A stretch of 64,000 bases of DNA from Sphagnum compactum (GCA_965153455.1 OZ234497.1:13564302-13628301), one strand, 5' to 3'; counted from the first letter of the stretch, positions 10,340 to 23,837 are shown. The notes: generated by a model not told the origin, from the letters alone. Made by a program: numbers and translations.

Positions 10340-11640
10340 ACATAGGGCAAGATATGAAACCTTTTATTTCAATTTGGTTTTTTTTCCCTCTTGGCTAAAA
10401 TACTTGAATACTATTATTTTTTCTCTTAATAGATTAGATGGCTCATAAGATATCACCAATGCAATTAAATTCAGGGTGATACACTAATCCACGAAATACT
10501 GAAAAAATTAAACACCTTGAGGCTTGGATGAAAAAATCTATTATGATGGGTGACCGAAAACAAAGCCCAGAGTTGCACCAATATAGGAAAATCCCTCATT
10601 TAGAATAATTGATTGGGAATCATTTGGGTTTACTTATAGTTATATGCAAATATGTACCCAAATCCATGAAAACTACAAGAGATAGTTTTAGGTCTTTTGT
10701 GTAAGGGTTAGGGTAAGCTCAGTAAATTACTGCCTTTTGTTAGGGTTGAAGTTTTGGCCCTGACTCTCCACCTCACCTTGATCTTCAATTTGATGTAAAC
10801 CTGCCCAACTTTATTTGAAAATTTTACAAGAAGACAACGAAAGTGAAATTGAGAAACAAGGAGCCAAGGTTACACAACAATGAAACAATCCTACCTAGCC
10901 AGAGCACACATGAGAGTTAACCCTAAAGTAACCCTGTCTTCTCCCTGTCTTTGGGCCTCCTTTCACCCCCTATACCACCCTCTTTCAGTAGTAATCCGCA
11001 AAGGAAAGACATTTTACTAAATCTCAGTATGAAATGCTACAACTCAGCATTTAATGGACAAGGTTCGAGACTAATTATAGTAATTGTACAAGTAGGAGCA
11101 GTGAAAATATATGTAGCTGCGATGGAGGTGCTCAGGAAAAAGGAAAGACTGAGTTTACCACCGAAACTGATGGTATTCTGAGTTTCAGCCCCAGTTGAAT
11201 GCTAATGTACTGTTTTGCAGGTTTTTTAAAAATCTCACCCTGTGTATGACCAAACGCAGGGTTCTGGTGCTGTGTTTGCCCTTTTGCCTTTAAAGACCAA
11301 CTTGAGGTGTCCATCTAGTTATCCCCTCAACTTGGCCTTTGGGTACAAGAATCTGAATCATGGATCTGTCAAAGGTAGCTAGAGTGGTGAGGCGAATCTT
11401 CTTGGTGATAAGGCCTTTTGAATCTCTTTACTCGAAAGCGAGTCATGATTCTCGAGATTCATGCATCCCAAATTATCCAAAATTATTCTTCCGAGTGTTG
11501 TTTGTCATGAGAGAAAAGGATTCATTGCAAGTCTAGTCTTGAGTTTAATGGTTGCATAAAATCTTCCTTTTTGGGGGATTGGTCACCTATCTCAAAACTT
11601 GCAAGACAATTGGCCCAAAAAACCCTTGAACCCTAAAGTT
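10340..11640. other. intergenic stretch without a supported gene
   Basis: No protein-like frame or RNA gene is seen. The stretch is less AT-extreme around 10740-11640, but frames are short and not family-like. Confidence 0.45.

Positions 11641-11643
<3 letters not shown>

Positions 11644-11682
<39 letters not shown>
11644..11682. repeat. (AC)n microsatellite followed by (AT)n
   Basis: About 19 AC dinucleotides are followed directly by a short AT repeat. Confidence 0.95.
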
Positions 11683-11688
<6 letters not shown>

Positions 11689-11699
11689 AATAGATTGAA

Positions 11700-14600
11700 C
11701 TTTTTATGGAATTCTTGTTGGGCCTACATGTGATGTTGTGTTTGCATTTCCTAGCTTTCCTATAGGTGAAAAACACACTAGATTCCCGTACTCAGGGCCT
11801 ACTTGATCATCACTACTTGTAAAATTGGAGGGCCCATACAAGATTCCACACAAAAATGACCGCACACATCCAATGACATATGCAAGAGTTGCATTTTAAA
11901 CTAGAGACGTGTATGAAGTGATCCCAATTCCTGGACTAGCCACTCACAAGGGAGATGGAGTAAACAAGAGTAGAGATGAAGAATAGTTGGGTCCATTGTA
12001 AAGGAGCCACTTAGTATGGGAGGTATATAACCTAAATATTGATGTACTATGTACCAAGGGGGTAGACTTTGAATATACCATTTTCACACGCCACCTTGCA
12101 AGTGGTTATTAATTCAACTCACCACTAGGTTGTTGAAAATGTGCTTGGAATTTTTTTAATTATATATATATATATGCTTGCCTTAGTTAACCCACCTATA
12201 TAATAAGGACTACAATGTAAACCTAAAATCACATGGATTCTTGGGGCTCAAACCTTGGGGGTAGTTTCAACAAAGAAAAGTTGCCCATGTTTTGCATTAG
12301 AAAATGACCACTTTTGGGAATGGGGTTGTGGAACTCAATTGAGTTTGATATTTCTAAACTATAGTGTCTTCTTCTTCTTCAAAAACTCATATGCCCCAAT
12401 TCATCCTTTCGGTGTCAAAAATATAAATATAAATGTTGTTAGTTCAAAAAGGGTTATTAGAAGTCTCTTCAAACCCTCCACTTATAGTGAGTGATATGTG
12501 ATTTGACTGTCATTTAATTTTGAAATTTGAAGACCTTCATTGCTTTTGAATACAAATGTCATTTGTTCATCCTCCCAAGGGACATTAAATGTTAAAATTT
12601 TATATATTATTTACATCAAAAAAGGTATTTTTAGGATATTATGTAAAAATAATTTATTTCTCTTTGCCTTATTATTATTATCATTATTATATGGACAAAT
12701 TTAAGCCACTCTGAACTTTATTATAAATTTGTGTTTGCATGAAATTTTTATATCTTATGTTTTTTCTTTAGTTTTAATAATTCAAATTGTGAGGAATGAT
12801 GAAAATGCAATTACACATGGTAAGATCATATGACATCTCATATGTACTTAACATATCTTTCAACAAAGTGATTGAGAGGTCACAAGACAAAATATCCATC
12901 TAAAGTAAGTTTTTTCAAAATGATTCAATTGTCAATGGTGTGAAAACATTTTTCACTTCGCGTACCTCCATGTTCATTCATATTCTTGCACATTTGGTTA
13001 GTAGTTCATTTACTAGTACTTATTCACTCACTTATGAAAAATTAAGACATATTTTTTATTAGTTATATATCTTGACTTTTAGAATAAATATGATCTTATT
13101 AAAGAATTGACTTAATTATAATTCTTATCCACAATGAATATATATGGGACCTTATTTTTTAGTCACGTATTTTGTAACTTCAAAAACAATCTTCCCTTTG
13201 ATTTATCGTCTTATTTCATTGTCTTTTAAAGTTTTGATTGAAGAAATGCAAAAATTGAATATTTAACCCTTTTTTTGAGTGTGGGTTGAGGCCCCTTAAT
13301 TCATGCATAGTTCATTCACAAGTGTGGGAATATTATCAAAAAATGAAAAATTCCCTCATTTTGGGGAAGATTTTTTTGGCTTTTCCTACCAATAAAAGCT
13401 AGTTAATTGTTACTAGGTAGTTAGTAAAACCAAAAGAACTTAATTAATTGTGTAATTACCTACAGAACTAAAATTCTCATCCACCAACCATCCATCATTT
13501 GTGTTCATTTGTCAATTGGATTGGCTTCTTCCAACCTTATACAACATTGTTGCAATGAATTTAGTAACATCACAATTCTTCCATATGTCAAAACCAAACC
13601 ACAATATTTTTCACCTTGTATGATGAGGTTATGGCTCCCATGCAATTAATTTGTTACGTCTTACAATTCTATAAGGTGCCCAATACAATGGGTTTTTTAA
13701 AAACATTTTGTCGTTCTTGGCATGAAAAGTTGGTATAATTTTGTATTTTTAATAAAGAAATTGACTAATTTTGCTAATTAGTTGAAAATTTTACCAAATT
13801 TTGTATCACAAATTGTTATTAAAAAAAAAAGAAAAAAGAAGAGAAAACTCTACCCCAAAATATTGGGATAGGTTTTTCACAAACTGTATGAAAACTCTTT
13901 ATGAAAATAGCATGGGAAAATACATTTTATGTGTCTCTACAGAGCTTATTTAAGTTCTCCTATAGGTACTAAAATTTGTGAGAATTGAGAGCTGAATAGG
14001 TAGATGTCAAGTACAAAGGGGATAATTATTATGTTAATTTTTTTTTAATTCCTAAAGACTGAAATGACATTAGTAGCTTCAGACTACATGATAAAATCAC
14101 ATAATAAAGCTAAAGTTTAGCCAAATTTTTTTGAAAAACTATTGTGATGTTAGGAATTTTAATGTCAATTTACAACCATGTTGTCCAATTACAATATTAT
14201 AATCTCCACCACTAGATACAGACATAACATATTCTTTTTAGTGTTTTAATAGTAGGAAATGAATCTAAGGTTAGTAGTAATATAATACTTGTCAATAAAG
14301 TTATGCACCATTGTTAATTTTTCTTCTTTTGATGATATATATGGATTTGCCAAATTTGAAAATCAAAACTGATTATAGGTTTGTTATTTTTCAATTGTAA
14401 AAAAAAAAGGGGGTGGGGGGGATTTGGGTTGTCATTTTTTAATTATTTTGCCCTTAATGCCTTCTACTTGTATTTTTCGAAATGTTTGAATTAACTACTA
14501 ACAAAGAAATAGTTTTAAATGTATTTTACAATGAATGTTAAACATTAGAATAACTAGGAAACAATATTGTTTACTAATTAGTTTAGAACATAAAATGAAA

Positions 14601-15190
14601 CTCACAAGAAACGCATAGTCTTTGACCCTTGGTATATAATTAAAATTGAAAGGAATATATTAAGTCATGTTTTGGCTTCGATGATGTGTTATCATCATTA
14701 TGTTTCTATTAAATGAACCAAAAGTAATTGGGTTGTCAATAACATAAGGGCCAAATCAAAAACTTTCTAATATTTGTTGAATGGTTTTTGACCATCAAAC
14801 ATTAGAAGGAATTGTGTCCATACCAACCCATGTATTTGCAATTTGTGTCAAAATCAATTATTTTTGTGACTATTATTTCAACTATCCTTCATGACACCAT
14901 TTTTAAAAAATAGGTAGTTACATATTTGATTATAAAATGTTTTTAAGTTCTAAATGTGACTCTAACTTACAATTGTTGCTATTTTGGATGAAAACAAACA
15001 TATAAAGTGTATTCATATCACTCACAATTGGTGACGTCCAACAATAGATGAAAATTTAATTATTTTTATAACTATTAATGTGATTCATAAATAACTAAAC
15101 AACATGTGGCATCATTTTGCTCAATTTGAATTACAATTATATATCATTGTCACATATATACATGTGTGTTAATGGTTAGGTAATGCATAC
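11700..15190. other. long AT-rich stretch without a supported gene
   Basis: Six-frame reading shows only short, compositionally biased frames. Short (AT)n runs occur near 12162 and an (ATT)n-like run near 12672. I see no terminal repeats that would define an element. Confidence 0.5.
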
Positions 15191-15194
15191 AATA

Positions 15195-15325
15195 TATCCT
15201 GTTTGTTTAGGCAACCCCTAGTTATCCTAAATAGATTAAACAACATTTAAGAAGGCCCCTAGGTAACCTACGTAGCCTCTAAGTACCTTAGTTAAGTTAA
15301 TAAAGTACATTAAGGTACATTCATG
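15195..15325. repeat. piece of the 41-bp degenerate minisatellite family
   Basis: Phrases such as GGCAACCCCTAG, AAACAACATTTAAG, GCCCCTAGGTAACC and AAGTACCTTAGTTAAG match the wording of the arrays at 18775-18975, 23820-24090 and 26240-26365. Confidence 0.45.
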
Positions 15326-15536
15326 CATTAAGCCCAAATGATTTGAACTTTTTTCTTTAAAAATTACAAATGGATACTTTGTTTATGTATGAAAATTTCC
15401 ACCATTGTCACCATTAATTTCCAACTTTTTTGTTTCCCTAAAATCAAACATATAAATGAAAATTGACATTAAAATTCATTTTAACAACAACATACATGTA
15501 CAATTGTGTAAAAGTATCAAAGTCAAACATGCTTAC

Positions 15537-15684
15537 CCATTTAACAAGGTGCATGTTGTTTGTTGCATTTCGAAGTATAACCTTCCTTCCACTAATAATT
15601 TCAAGCAAAAGAACACCAAAGTTATACACATCAACCTTTGTACTAAGTTCACCAAATGCAGCATATTCTGGGGACATATATCCA
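15537..15684 (-). pseudogene. solitary receptor-like kinase exon (kinase subdomains VIII-IX)
   Basis: Between an acceptor (CATTGTGCAG|TGG) and a donor (AAATGG|GTAAGC) on the minus strand lies a 148-base open exon. It encodes [34 protein letters not shown] and then VKW. This is the activation-loop end and helix F of plant receptor-like kinases, with the PE and VDVY..GV motifs conserved. In cysteine-rich and related receptor kinases one exon of this size commonly covers this part. I could not find the neighbouring kinase exons within several kilobases on either side, so it is probably a fossil or captured exon. A gene with very long introns is the alternative. The frame itself is undamaged. Confidence 0.7.
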
Positions 15685-15699
15685 CTGCACAATGAAAGA

Positions 15700-16400
15700 T
15701 TATCATTTTTGTAATTTGGACATCTCAACCAATGTATGAAACCATTTAATGATGTTTTTGAACAAAACATCATCAAGGGTGTCAACAAAATAAAATAGAC
15801 AATTTATGTTCCTTGTCACCAAAAAAAAAACAACCATTTAAACAAGCTTCAATGTATTGAAAGTTGAAATGTTTTTAATTTAATGGTCAACATGATGATA
15901 ATTTTTAATTTTGTCACAATGATGTTGATTAATCATATATTTAATATGCATTCAAGTAGATTTTTAAAAAACAATTGTATTTTTTTCCCCTACTTTTTAG
16001 GTTGTTCAAACTTGTACAAGTAGGTGAAAGTAGATGAATTATTGCATATTTTCCATTTTCAACATGTAATAGTTTTAAAATGTACTTATAAGTTATCAAC
16101 ATTTATATATAATAATAGAATATGTCAAACTTCTTAACCTACATATCATTTATGCAACCCCTAAATAGCTTGGGCACCTTTATTATAAGAAATCACATCC
16201 TTTTAAAAGGTCCAACTTGATCAAAATGTTTATTTTGACCAAAAGTGATGTCCATCTTGACTAGTGGGTTGGGACATGAAAGATGTGTTAGTTTTTACTA
16301 ATACATTTGATTAAAGTGACATTTTTGACTAGGTGTCAACAGGACATCTAATCAAAAGGGACAAACAAAAAAAAGGTCTGCTAAGATGACCATGGTTTAA
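15700..16400. other. AT-rich stretch without a supported gene
   Basis: No exon that would join the kinase exon is visible here. The wording is AT-rich intergenic DNA. Confidence 0.4.
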
Positions 16401-16419
16401 TCAAATTGAACATATTGAT

Positions 16420-17000
16420 TTGACATTAGTTAGGTAAGCTTAGGCCAAGGCTACCCACATACCCAACATATCTAACTAATTAGCCTATTATAACTAACGT
16501 ATTCACCTAAGTTAGGCCTAAGTTATGTACCTAACATAATTAATAGTTAATTAATAAAAATTAGGTACCTACGACCCACCTAATTTAATAGGTTAAATTA
16601 AATAGCCAAAGTAAGCTTAACAAGCTATGTAATTGCTTAAAGGTCTGGCCCTAAGCTAATTAAATAGGTCAAATACATTTAACCTATCAACCTACTTACT
16701 TATTTATCCACTCACCTTACCCTATTTACTTAAAACATACCTATTTACCTTAATTACATACATACCTTAACAACTAACTTACCTACCTACCTACCTACCT
16801 ATTTATTTAATTACCTACCCACTTATACCTACCTCCTTCCCTACCTAGCTACTTATAACTACTTAGTCACCTTAACAACCTCCCTACCTCCTTACCTACC
16901 TACCTACCTACATACTTTAACAACCTATTTACATACCTACCCACTTATACCTATTTATTTACTCTACCTATTTACCAACCTACTTACTTACCTACTTGTT
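16420..17000. repeat. (CCTA)n/(TACC)n low-complexity tract
   Basis: CCTA, CTTA and TTTA tetranucleotides dominate, with clean runs of CCTACCTACCTACC near 16780 and 16897. The same four-base word in either orientation recurs near 24580, 31700, 44280 and 62240-62360. Confidence 0.85.
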
Positions 17001-18300
17001 AAGGGGTGAAATTATGGCCCTTGATCATTACCATCCTCCAAGAGGTAAGACCAGGGGGACAAGGTCAACACCTTATTATTCCTCATAAAAACTACCTCCA
17101 CTAACTTACTTTACTACAATTGCTCAAATAATAGGTAAGGAGTCATACAAAGATAAATGAGGAAGGTAAGGGGTTGTTGTCCAAGAACAATCATGAAAAT
17201 AGTCATAACCCAAAAATAGATATTCTCCTTGGTCGTATGGTACCTTCAACGCCCCAAATGTTGCCTAGTAGGGTCTACAAACCTTCTACCACTACTATCC
17301 CTCCCCTTTTACGCTTGTAAGTCCTCTAGTGATTAGGCTTAATCCTACAACACCTTGGGAAGTCCCTCCTTTGTTTTCTACCATATGCAACCCATTGCCT
17401 TCCTTCATATCCCTTGTTTATGGCCTGTAGAAGTACCTTTCAGTTTACAGGCGACTCTTTGTTGATCTTCCCTTTCTACCATCAAGGACTAGCTGCTACC
17501 TTCTAGTGGTAGCTAGTAGCTTGGTTATCTAGAGGCTACCAAAGGTTAAGTTTCGTTATTTTTTGTCCCTAAGGAAATACATAACTACTAACTCAATGAA
17601 GCAACCTACTTGTATAATATAAACTATTCTACCTTCCACATTTAATATAATAACAAGACAACACAATAGACTTGAATCCTTCAATCATCTTTCATTAAAA
17701 TCACACACAAAGCACATACATCTTTTTCCATTCCACACATCCCTCTCCTAGAGAGTCTTACATTCCCCATGTCATATTACACAAATCTCAAATCAATTAG
17801 AAATCCCCCAACACTTGCTTTAGTCCTTTTCCCCCACATACCAAACAAGGCCCACATTGACCCTTAGAAAATAGGGCCCTTTATCTTAATCCATTCCTAG
17901 CTAAATTACCTAAATAATTAAGTAGGTCTATTAATTAGGTAACATATATTACCTAGTTACTATCTAATTCCTAGCTATTACATATTAATTACCTAATACT
18001 TATTACTTCTTATTCAATAACACTTACTAAAACTACATTTACACACAACTATAAACCTTGAAGGAAAATTATAAGTTGAATTTGTGAACAAAATTCAATT
18101 TCAAGAAAGTTTTTTTCACAAATCACTTAAATTTTTGTATATTATTGTGCACATCAATGAATAGATGTTTCACATATCTTGGAGAAATATATTCATTTGT
18201 TTTATTTGAATAAGACATGAAAATAAAAATGATTTTTTGAAAATGCATTTCAAAGATGTGGGAAAAGATTTGAAATGGAACATGTTAATAACAAAGTTTT
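17000..18300. other. intergenic stretch, locally less AT-rich
   Basis: About 17010-17560 is richer in G and C than its neighbours and contains imperfect inverted phrases (CTACCTTCTAGTGGTAG near 17493). No family-like frame is seen in either strand, so an old non-coding element is possible. About 17880-18060 returns to TAGG/CCTA wording. Confidence 0.35.
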
Positions 18301-18321
18301 ACAAAATTTATGACAACATAA

Positions 18322-18402
18322 AGGTGTGGTGAGTTGGTTAAGGACTTGGTAAGTAAATGTGGCTGAAGAGGTCAAATGTTCGACTCCCATTTTTACATGC
18401 TT
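18322..18402 (+). other. tRNA-like A-box/B-box segment (SINE-like head)
   Basis: GTGGTGAGTTGGTTAAGG near 18325-18342 resembles an A-box and TGTTCGACTCCC near 18388-18399 resembles a B-box, about 45 bases apart as in RNA polymerase III promoters. The flanks do not complete a tRNA acceptor stem. This is best read as the tRNA-derived head of a short interspersed element; its tail and target duplication were not found. Confidence 0.4.
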
Positions 18403-18774
18403 AAAGGAGTATGTGAAGATGGTGTACAACCCTAAGCTATGGAATGTACAATTAACAACTATGACCTAGGTGAGTAATTAGCATCTACCTATGTACCTAT
18501 TTTATGAACCACCTATTTACCTACCTACCTACATTTAATTAAAAAATTGACCCAAAAAAAATTGTTGCCTAAATTATTTGATGTTCAATTTGACAAATCA
18601 AATAGCCCACCACTTGGCTAATCAAAAATACCACCAATCAAATTGGTCATGTCAAACATGACTTAACTAATATGACTAACTGGTTTTTTTGACTAACATC
18701 CAAAATGTCTACTTTTTTATCAAAATTTATAGTTTAAAAAGTCATGATTTGTAATAATGTTTTAGTAGACTTTT

Positions 18775-18975
18775 AAATACCTTAGCAACCTTTAAGTAGT
18801 TCTTAAATAACCATTATGTGGCCTAAGTAACCCCTAGGTAAGCCCCTAGGTAGCCTAGGTAACCTAGGCAACCACTAACTAACCTAAACGACCTTCAGGT
18901 AGCCTAGGTACTTTAAACGACCCCTAGTTAAGTAATCCTTAGACAGTCTAAATAGCCTAAACAATCCTTATGCAA
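18775..18975. repeat. 41-bp degenerate minisatellite family, array
   Basis: Repeats of phrases like AAGTAACCCCTAGGTAAG, CCCCTAGGTAGCCTAGG and AAACGACCCCTAG occur here, with CCTAGG palindromes. It shares its unit with the clearer array at 23820-24090. Confidence 0.55.
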
Positions 18976-20224
18976 GAAATAATCATGGGTTTTGCAACTA
19001 CCAGAATTCATTAGGTTTGCAGTGAAATCAAAATGGGACAAAAGTTGATTAATATGCAACTTATATGTTTTGGTAAAACAGGATTAGTTGATTAGGACAT
19101 TTTTAATGAAATTGTTTTTAGTCATTTTGGACAATCACATGTTACACAAAATAATTTTAAATTTTAAATTTAACATGGGTATTATGAGGTCCCAAGTTGA
19201 TATGACATGGACTAAAGTGCGCATGGGCATATTCACAATTAGGGTACCACTTTTTGGAGATAGGATTCAAGGACTTTGTTTTTGCTATCTTCCAAATATA
19301 AAATTTAAATGGAATAAATTTTAAGTGAGAGATATTCAAAAACTCAAACTATGATCATTTTCATGGTGGTGGTGATTTTTCACATGCATATGTAATTATG
19401 TATAAATATTTTGGTAAAAACCCATAAACACAAAAAATGAATATATAAGCTTTTATATACAACTTAACATGTTTTCTTACATGAAAATTTCCTGCACATT
19501 TTATTGACACTTGGAACCACAAATTCTAAGCCTAGTGAATACAAAAAATCAACCAAATGGGAAAAAAAGAAATCATTTTCCTTGTTGCATTTTCAAAATG
19601 GATTCTATAACCTTCAGAATTATAAAATCATATATTATATAATCAATTGCATTATATGAACATTGCCAAACATAGATGTATGCATTATTTATCCATGAAA
19701 AAAATTTGAAGTCAATTACATTATTTGATACATTCCTTCTGATTCCTTTAAAATGAAAATTATAGTTAAGACAAGGACTCAAATTATTTAAAAGGATTCA
19801 AAAATACATTTATATTTATCCAATCTATTATGGGATTTTTTACTAAATTAACACGATATCATTCTAGTTATTGTCATATACCAATCCAATATAATCATGA
19901 AGCAGTAAGTGTAATGAAAATCCAAAATAGTCTTTTGTATTCCTTTTTTCCATCCTTTTGGGTACCCTGATTGTGAATATGCCCACATCATCATACAACT
20001 TTTGTTTTTGTTTTTTTGTGTGTTTTTCTTCAAGTCATTGAATCAAAAATTGTATTTTCTTCACAACTTACCATGTCAAAATACATAATGTGAATTTTTA
20101 TTTTTATTTCTTCAAAATTTTCAACAAAAACTTTTGTTGCCATTCACACCACCATATGTATATGTTTGTATACTACATTTATACATGATGCATCAATGTA
20201 TATACATATTATATATATTAATCC

Positions 20225-20300
20225 ATGCATCCATTAAGGTTTGAACCCAAGATTTCATGGAGATGCACTAAGGTTTTAACCATTAAATCACTTCAAGAAT
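20225..20300 (-). other. tRNA-like boxes inside the long repeat
   Basis: On the minus strand, AGTGATTTAATGGTTAAAACC and TTGGGTTCAAACCTTAAT resemble A- and B-boxes. The equivalent block of the second copy, near 52770-52795, keeps the A-box part (GAAGTGGTTTGGTGGTTAAG). Confidence 0.35.
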
Positions 20301-22434
20301 TTAATAACATAAAAAAAAGTTTAACTTTATTATGTTCAAAATGAAACTATTTAAAAAATTTAAAATTTAACATGTAGAAAATCAAGTTTAATTCAAGAAC
20401 TTGACTTGATGTTGGAAAGTCCTTGATAAAGGCTATAATGCAATGATTTTTCATGACCCAAGCAATTATGTTACCTAGGAGTTATAAGCCTTTTTCAGAG
20501 ATTGCTTTTGAAAAATTTTAAAAATTTGTCGCTTCAATGTAATCCACATGGGCATCTCCATAGTTAATTTGTAAAAAGAAAAGTGCCTCCATAATGCTTT
20601 GAAACCGTGATTGAGTTTGTGTGAATCCATGATGAAATCATTTTTTACTCAAAACTACATTGACACTTTCTTTGTCTATTTGTGGAGTTAGATAAACTAG
20701 AAGAACCTATTAAACATTTCATCCTAATCATCCCTGAACTATCACCCTAGTTGTTCTCTTCATTGTGGAGCTCAAGGAGCATGCCCTTGATTTCTAAGAT
20801 TTCCAGTACTACAAAAGTTAGGCTATTTATGATCAACACTATTTGACAAGCTTGGGAGGACATCACTAAAAATACAAAAATGAAAAACACAAATGAACCT
20901 TATATCCATATATATATATAACGTGCAATTGTCAAGTCCATAATAGGTGGGGTATTAGCTTGAGTATGTTTTGCAATGTAATGAATTACATTGTTTATAA
21001 TGAAAAGTGCATGATCTTGATCATTCTTTTAGTTATTATAATAAAATAGCAAGAACATATATTGTTGAAATAACATCAACTTAAAAACATTTTCTTGACA
21101 TGGGCTTACTATGATGAATAATTGTTCCATTTCCAAATTGGACAAAATCACATATGCATAGGACTTCTTCCATTTTGATTAATGAAAAGCTTGGTGTTGT
21201 GTGTTCCATAGTGCAACACTAATGAAACCCTAATTAGAAATCATGCTAATCTAGTACAAATCCTGGACATTAACAATCAACTTTTGGAACCAAACAATAA
21301 CTTGACTTTAGGCAAACCTTTGAAACCATTCCAATAACTATTTCTTATGTTTGTAACATTAGAATTATAGATTGCCTATAGCTTTGCATGTATCATTAAT
21401 TACCATTTGGATGCCTTTCATTATGAAAATAAAAGAATTGGGATTTTGCAAGAAGGGTTGCAACTTCATTTGCTAATTGTAGGGACCACCTGCAATTCAC
21501 CTTAAAAATACAACATTAATTGCATGAAACAAGTCATAATAATTGCAATAAATGTGATTTAAAAACAAATATTTCCGAAGACCTAGTAGGACAACCATAC
21601 ATTTTTTTTTCAAAATTTATTCAAATGCTACAATTGAAAACATGATTTTGAAGCTTATTCAATAATTTATTTTTAAAATATTTATAATTTATAATTAATT
21701 GATTCAAAAGGTTTAATAAAAACTTAAAATGGCATGTTATGAATAAATCAAAAAATATTTTAAAATTTAAATTGACCTACAATATTTGTAAATATGATTC
21801 AATTCAGTGTGACATCCTTCATCAAGTTTTAACAATGTTATTTTTGTTACATAAAATATATGTCCATGTTTTGAGAATTTGCAGCTTTTATTTTCCTCAA
21901 TATGATTAAGTACAAAGTTTTTTGTCACTTTTGCAATGCTATTCAAATGGAAAAAGTGAGATTCATATGAAATTTTGTGGTTAAATCCATAAAAATAAAC
22001 TACATTTTGTTATAGACAAGTTTTGGAAATAATTGTTGTAAAAAAAAATCCTTCAATATTATGGCTACCTACTATAACCTATTGTAAAGAGTTAATGATA
22101 TATATATTGGATTTGACAAATTTTGATTTTTTGTCCAAAGATGTCTTTTGTTAATGTTGTCGCCCCTTTAAATTTGCAAAAGTTGGTTACAACAAGAAAC
22201 ATTAATTAAATAGTTAATATAACCATTTATCTCAAGACCATATTTGTTTCATAACATTAATCATACACTAATACATCATACAAATGATTAATTCCACAAC
22301 TTTGAAAAAAATACTCCAACACATTTTTTATATCATTTTGTCTAATGTTTTATGAATATATGTTATCTTCATTTTCTTTGTAAAAGTGAAAAATACATAA
22401 TTTGGTGAAAATTTGGTAATTTGGTAGTTGGATA

Positions 22435-22451
22435 CCCCCCCCCCCCCCCCC
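22435..22451. repeat. poly-C run
   Basis: Seventeen C residues interrupt AT-rich DNA. The matching position of the other copies (about 53280 and 54370) has only short C-rich phrases, so the run expanded locally. Confidence 0.9.
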
Positions 22452-22829
22452 TAGCCAACCAACAATTTTTTTTTGTTGGTGAAATTTCAAATTTGAAATC
22501 AAAAATTAAAAAAGAAAAGGCTATTCCTAATGACTAAAATTTAAAAATAATTTTCATAATTTCAACTTTAAACCCATAAATACTTCAAACATCATTTTTA
22601 AAAAAATCTAAATGTATGAAATTATTATAAAATTTATCCAAAATTTTAAAATAAATATTAATGATGTAACTTTTTTTGTGGTGAATTTCCACCATTTTGT
22701 GAACATAAAAAGTGGCCATCAACATCAGCAAAGTTTTTTTTATTAAGTAAACCAAAATTTGCCAAATCCTTTTTAAGGCTACAATTATAAAATGAATTTG
22801 AAGACCTATGGGCAAAATATAATAGGATT

Positions 22830-23820
22830 TTAGTAATTTAATAACTCCATATATGGCCTATAGCCAAAACATGGTTAAATTTTTTGTGAATGATCTTGAA
22901 CAAAACCACAAAATTGGGAAATTTTTTTTAAAAAAAAATCATTGATGTCATTATTATGATCACCATTTTTATTCAGTCATTTATTTTATCTTTACAAATT
23001 CATCTATGAATATTTAAACATAAACTTGTAAAAAACCAAACTTAAAGCCAAAACGTTAAATCATGTTTAAAATTTAAAAATTAAAAAGTAGGAATTTTTT
23101 TAATATCTAAAAATTAAAAAATTAAATGACCAAAAATCAAAGAAATTAAGATGGATTTTTGTCTCTCATACTCCAAAAGGAAAAAAATGGGGAAAACATA
23201 AGGTTTATTTTTGGGGTTTTTTAGTGTGGCATCATGAACATTCATAATAAAAAACTTGTCCATGATGCCTAAGACAAATTAGGAGGAAAACATACAATCT
23301 AATTAACATAAATGTACCAAAAATTTAATATTACAATTTTTATTAAAAGGTCTACATGCATGCTATAATTTGTATGCATGAACATTTTGACCTAATCATC
23401 AACCCATTCAAATATAAATGTGAAGCATTAAATTATTGAGTGTGTTTCAATATATATTAATGAGTGTAATATGCAACATTTGAATAATTGTTTCAATAAG
23501 TTCAAAATGAATTATTTAATCCATGTATAAATGTTGATAGTTCAAGAGAATTTTGTTTTTTTCCACCCCCATACATTGCAATTATTATTTGATTTGACTA
23601 TATTTTAACCACATTTGGCCATTTTAAATTTGCAAGTGGCTGGTGGCAATAGTTAATGGTCGATATTGTTTATAATTGTAACATTCATTACATTGTTCAC
23701 TTATGTGTATAATTTGAAATACCTTTTTCTTAATAATTTTAAATTGTTGACATGAAAATTGAAATAGCTTTTAACTTTATTTACAGAATGCACTACAATG
23801 GGTTAATGGAGTTTTTAACA
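22830..23820. other. AT-rich stretch without a supported gene
   Basis: Only short biased frames are present and no terminal repeats are visible. Confidence 0.45.
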
Positions 23821-23837
23821 TCTTTTCAACCTAGGTT

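Larger units (their letters stand above)
18985..22830. repeat. long dispersed repeat family, copy A
   Basis: Several blocks align in the same order and orientation with 52285-54480. One starts CTACC.AATTCATTAGG (about 19000 and 52290). Another is GGTCCCAAGTT.ATATGACATGGA (about 19190 and 52480). A tRNA-like block lies near 20225 and 52780. AAAATTTATTCAAATGCTACAA lies near 21615 and 52890. A block ending ATTAATGATGTAAC with CCACCATTTTG lies near 22660 and 53600. No intact coding frame remains. It is an old element whose class I cannot name. Confidence 0.6.

Noticed and set aside
18322-18402. Functional tRNA gene
   Set aside because: A- and B-box-like words are present, but acceptor and anticodon stems cannot be drawn.
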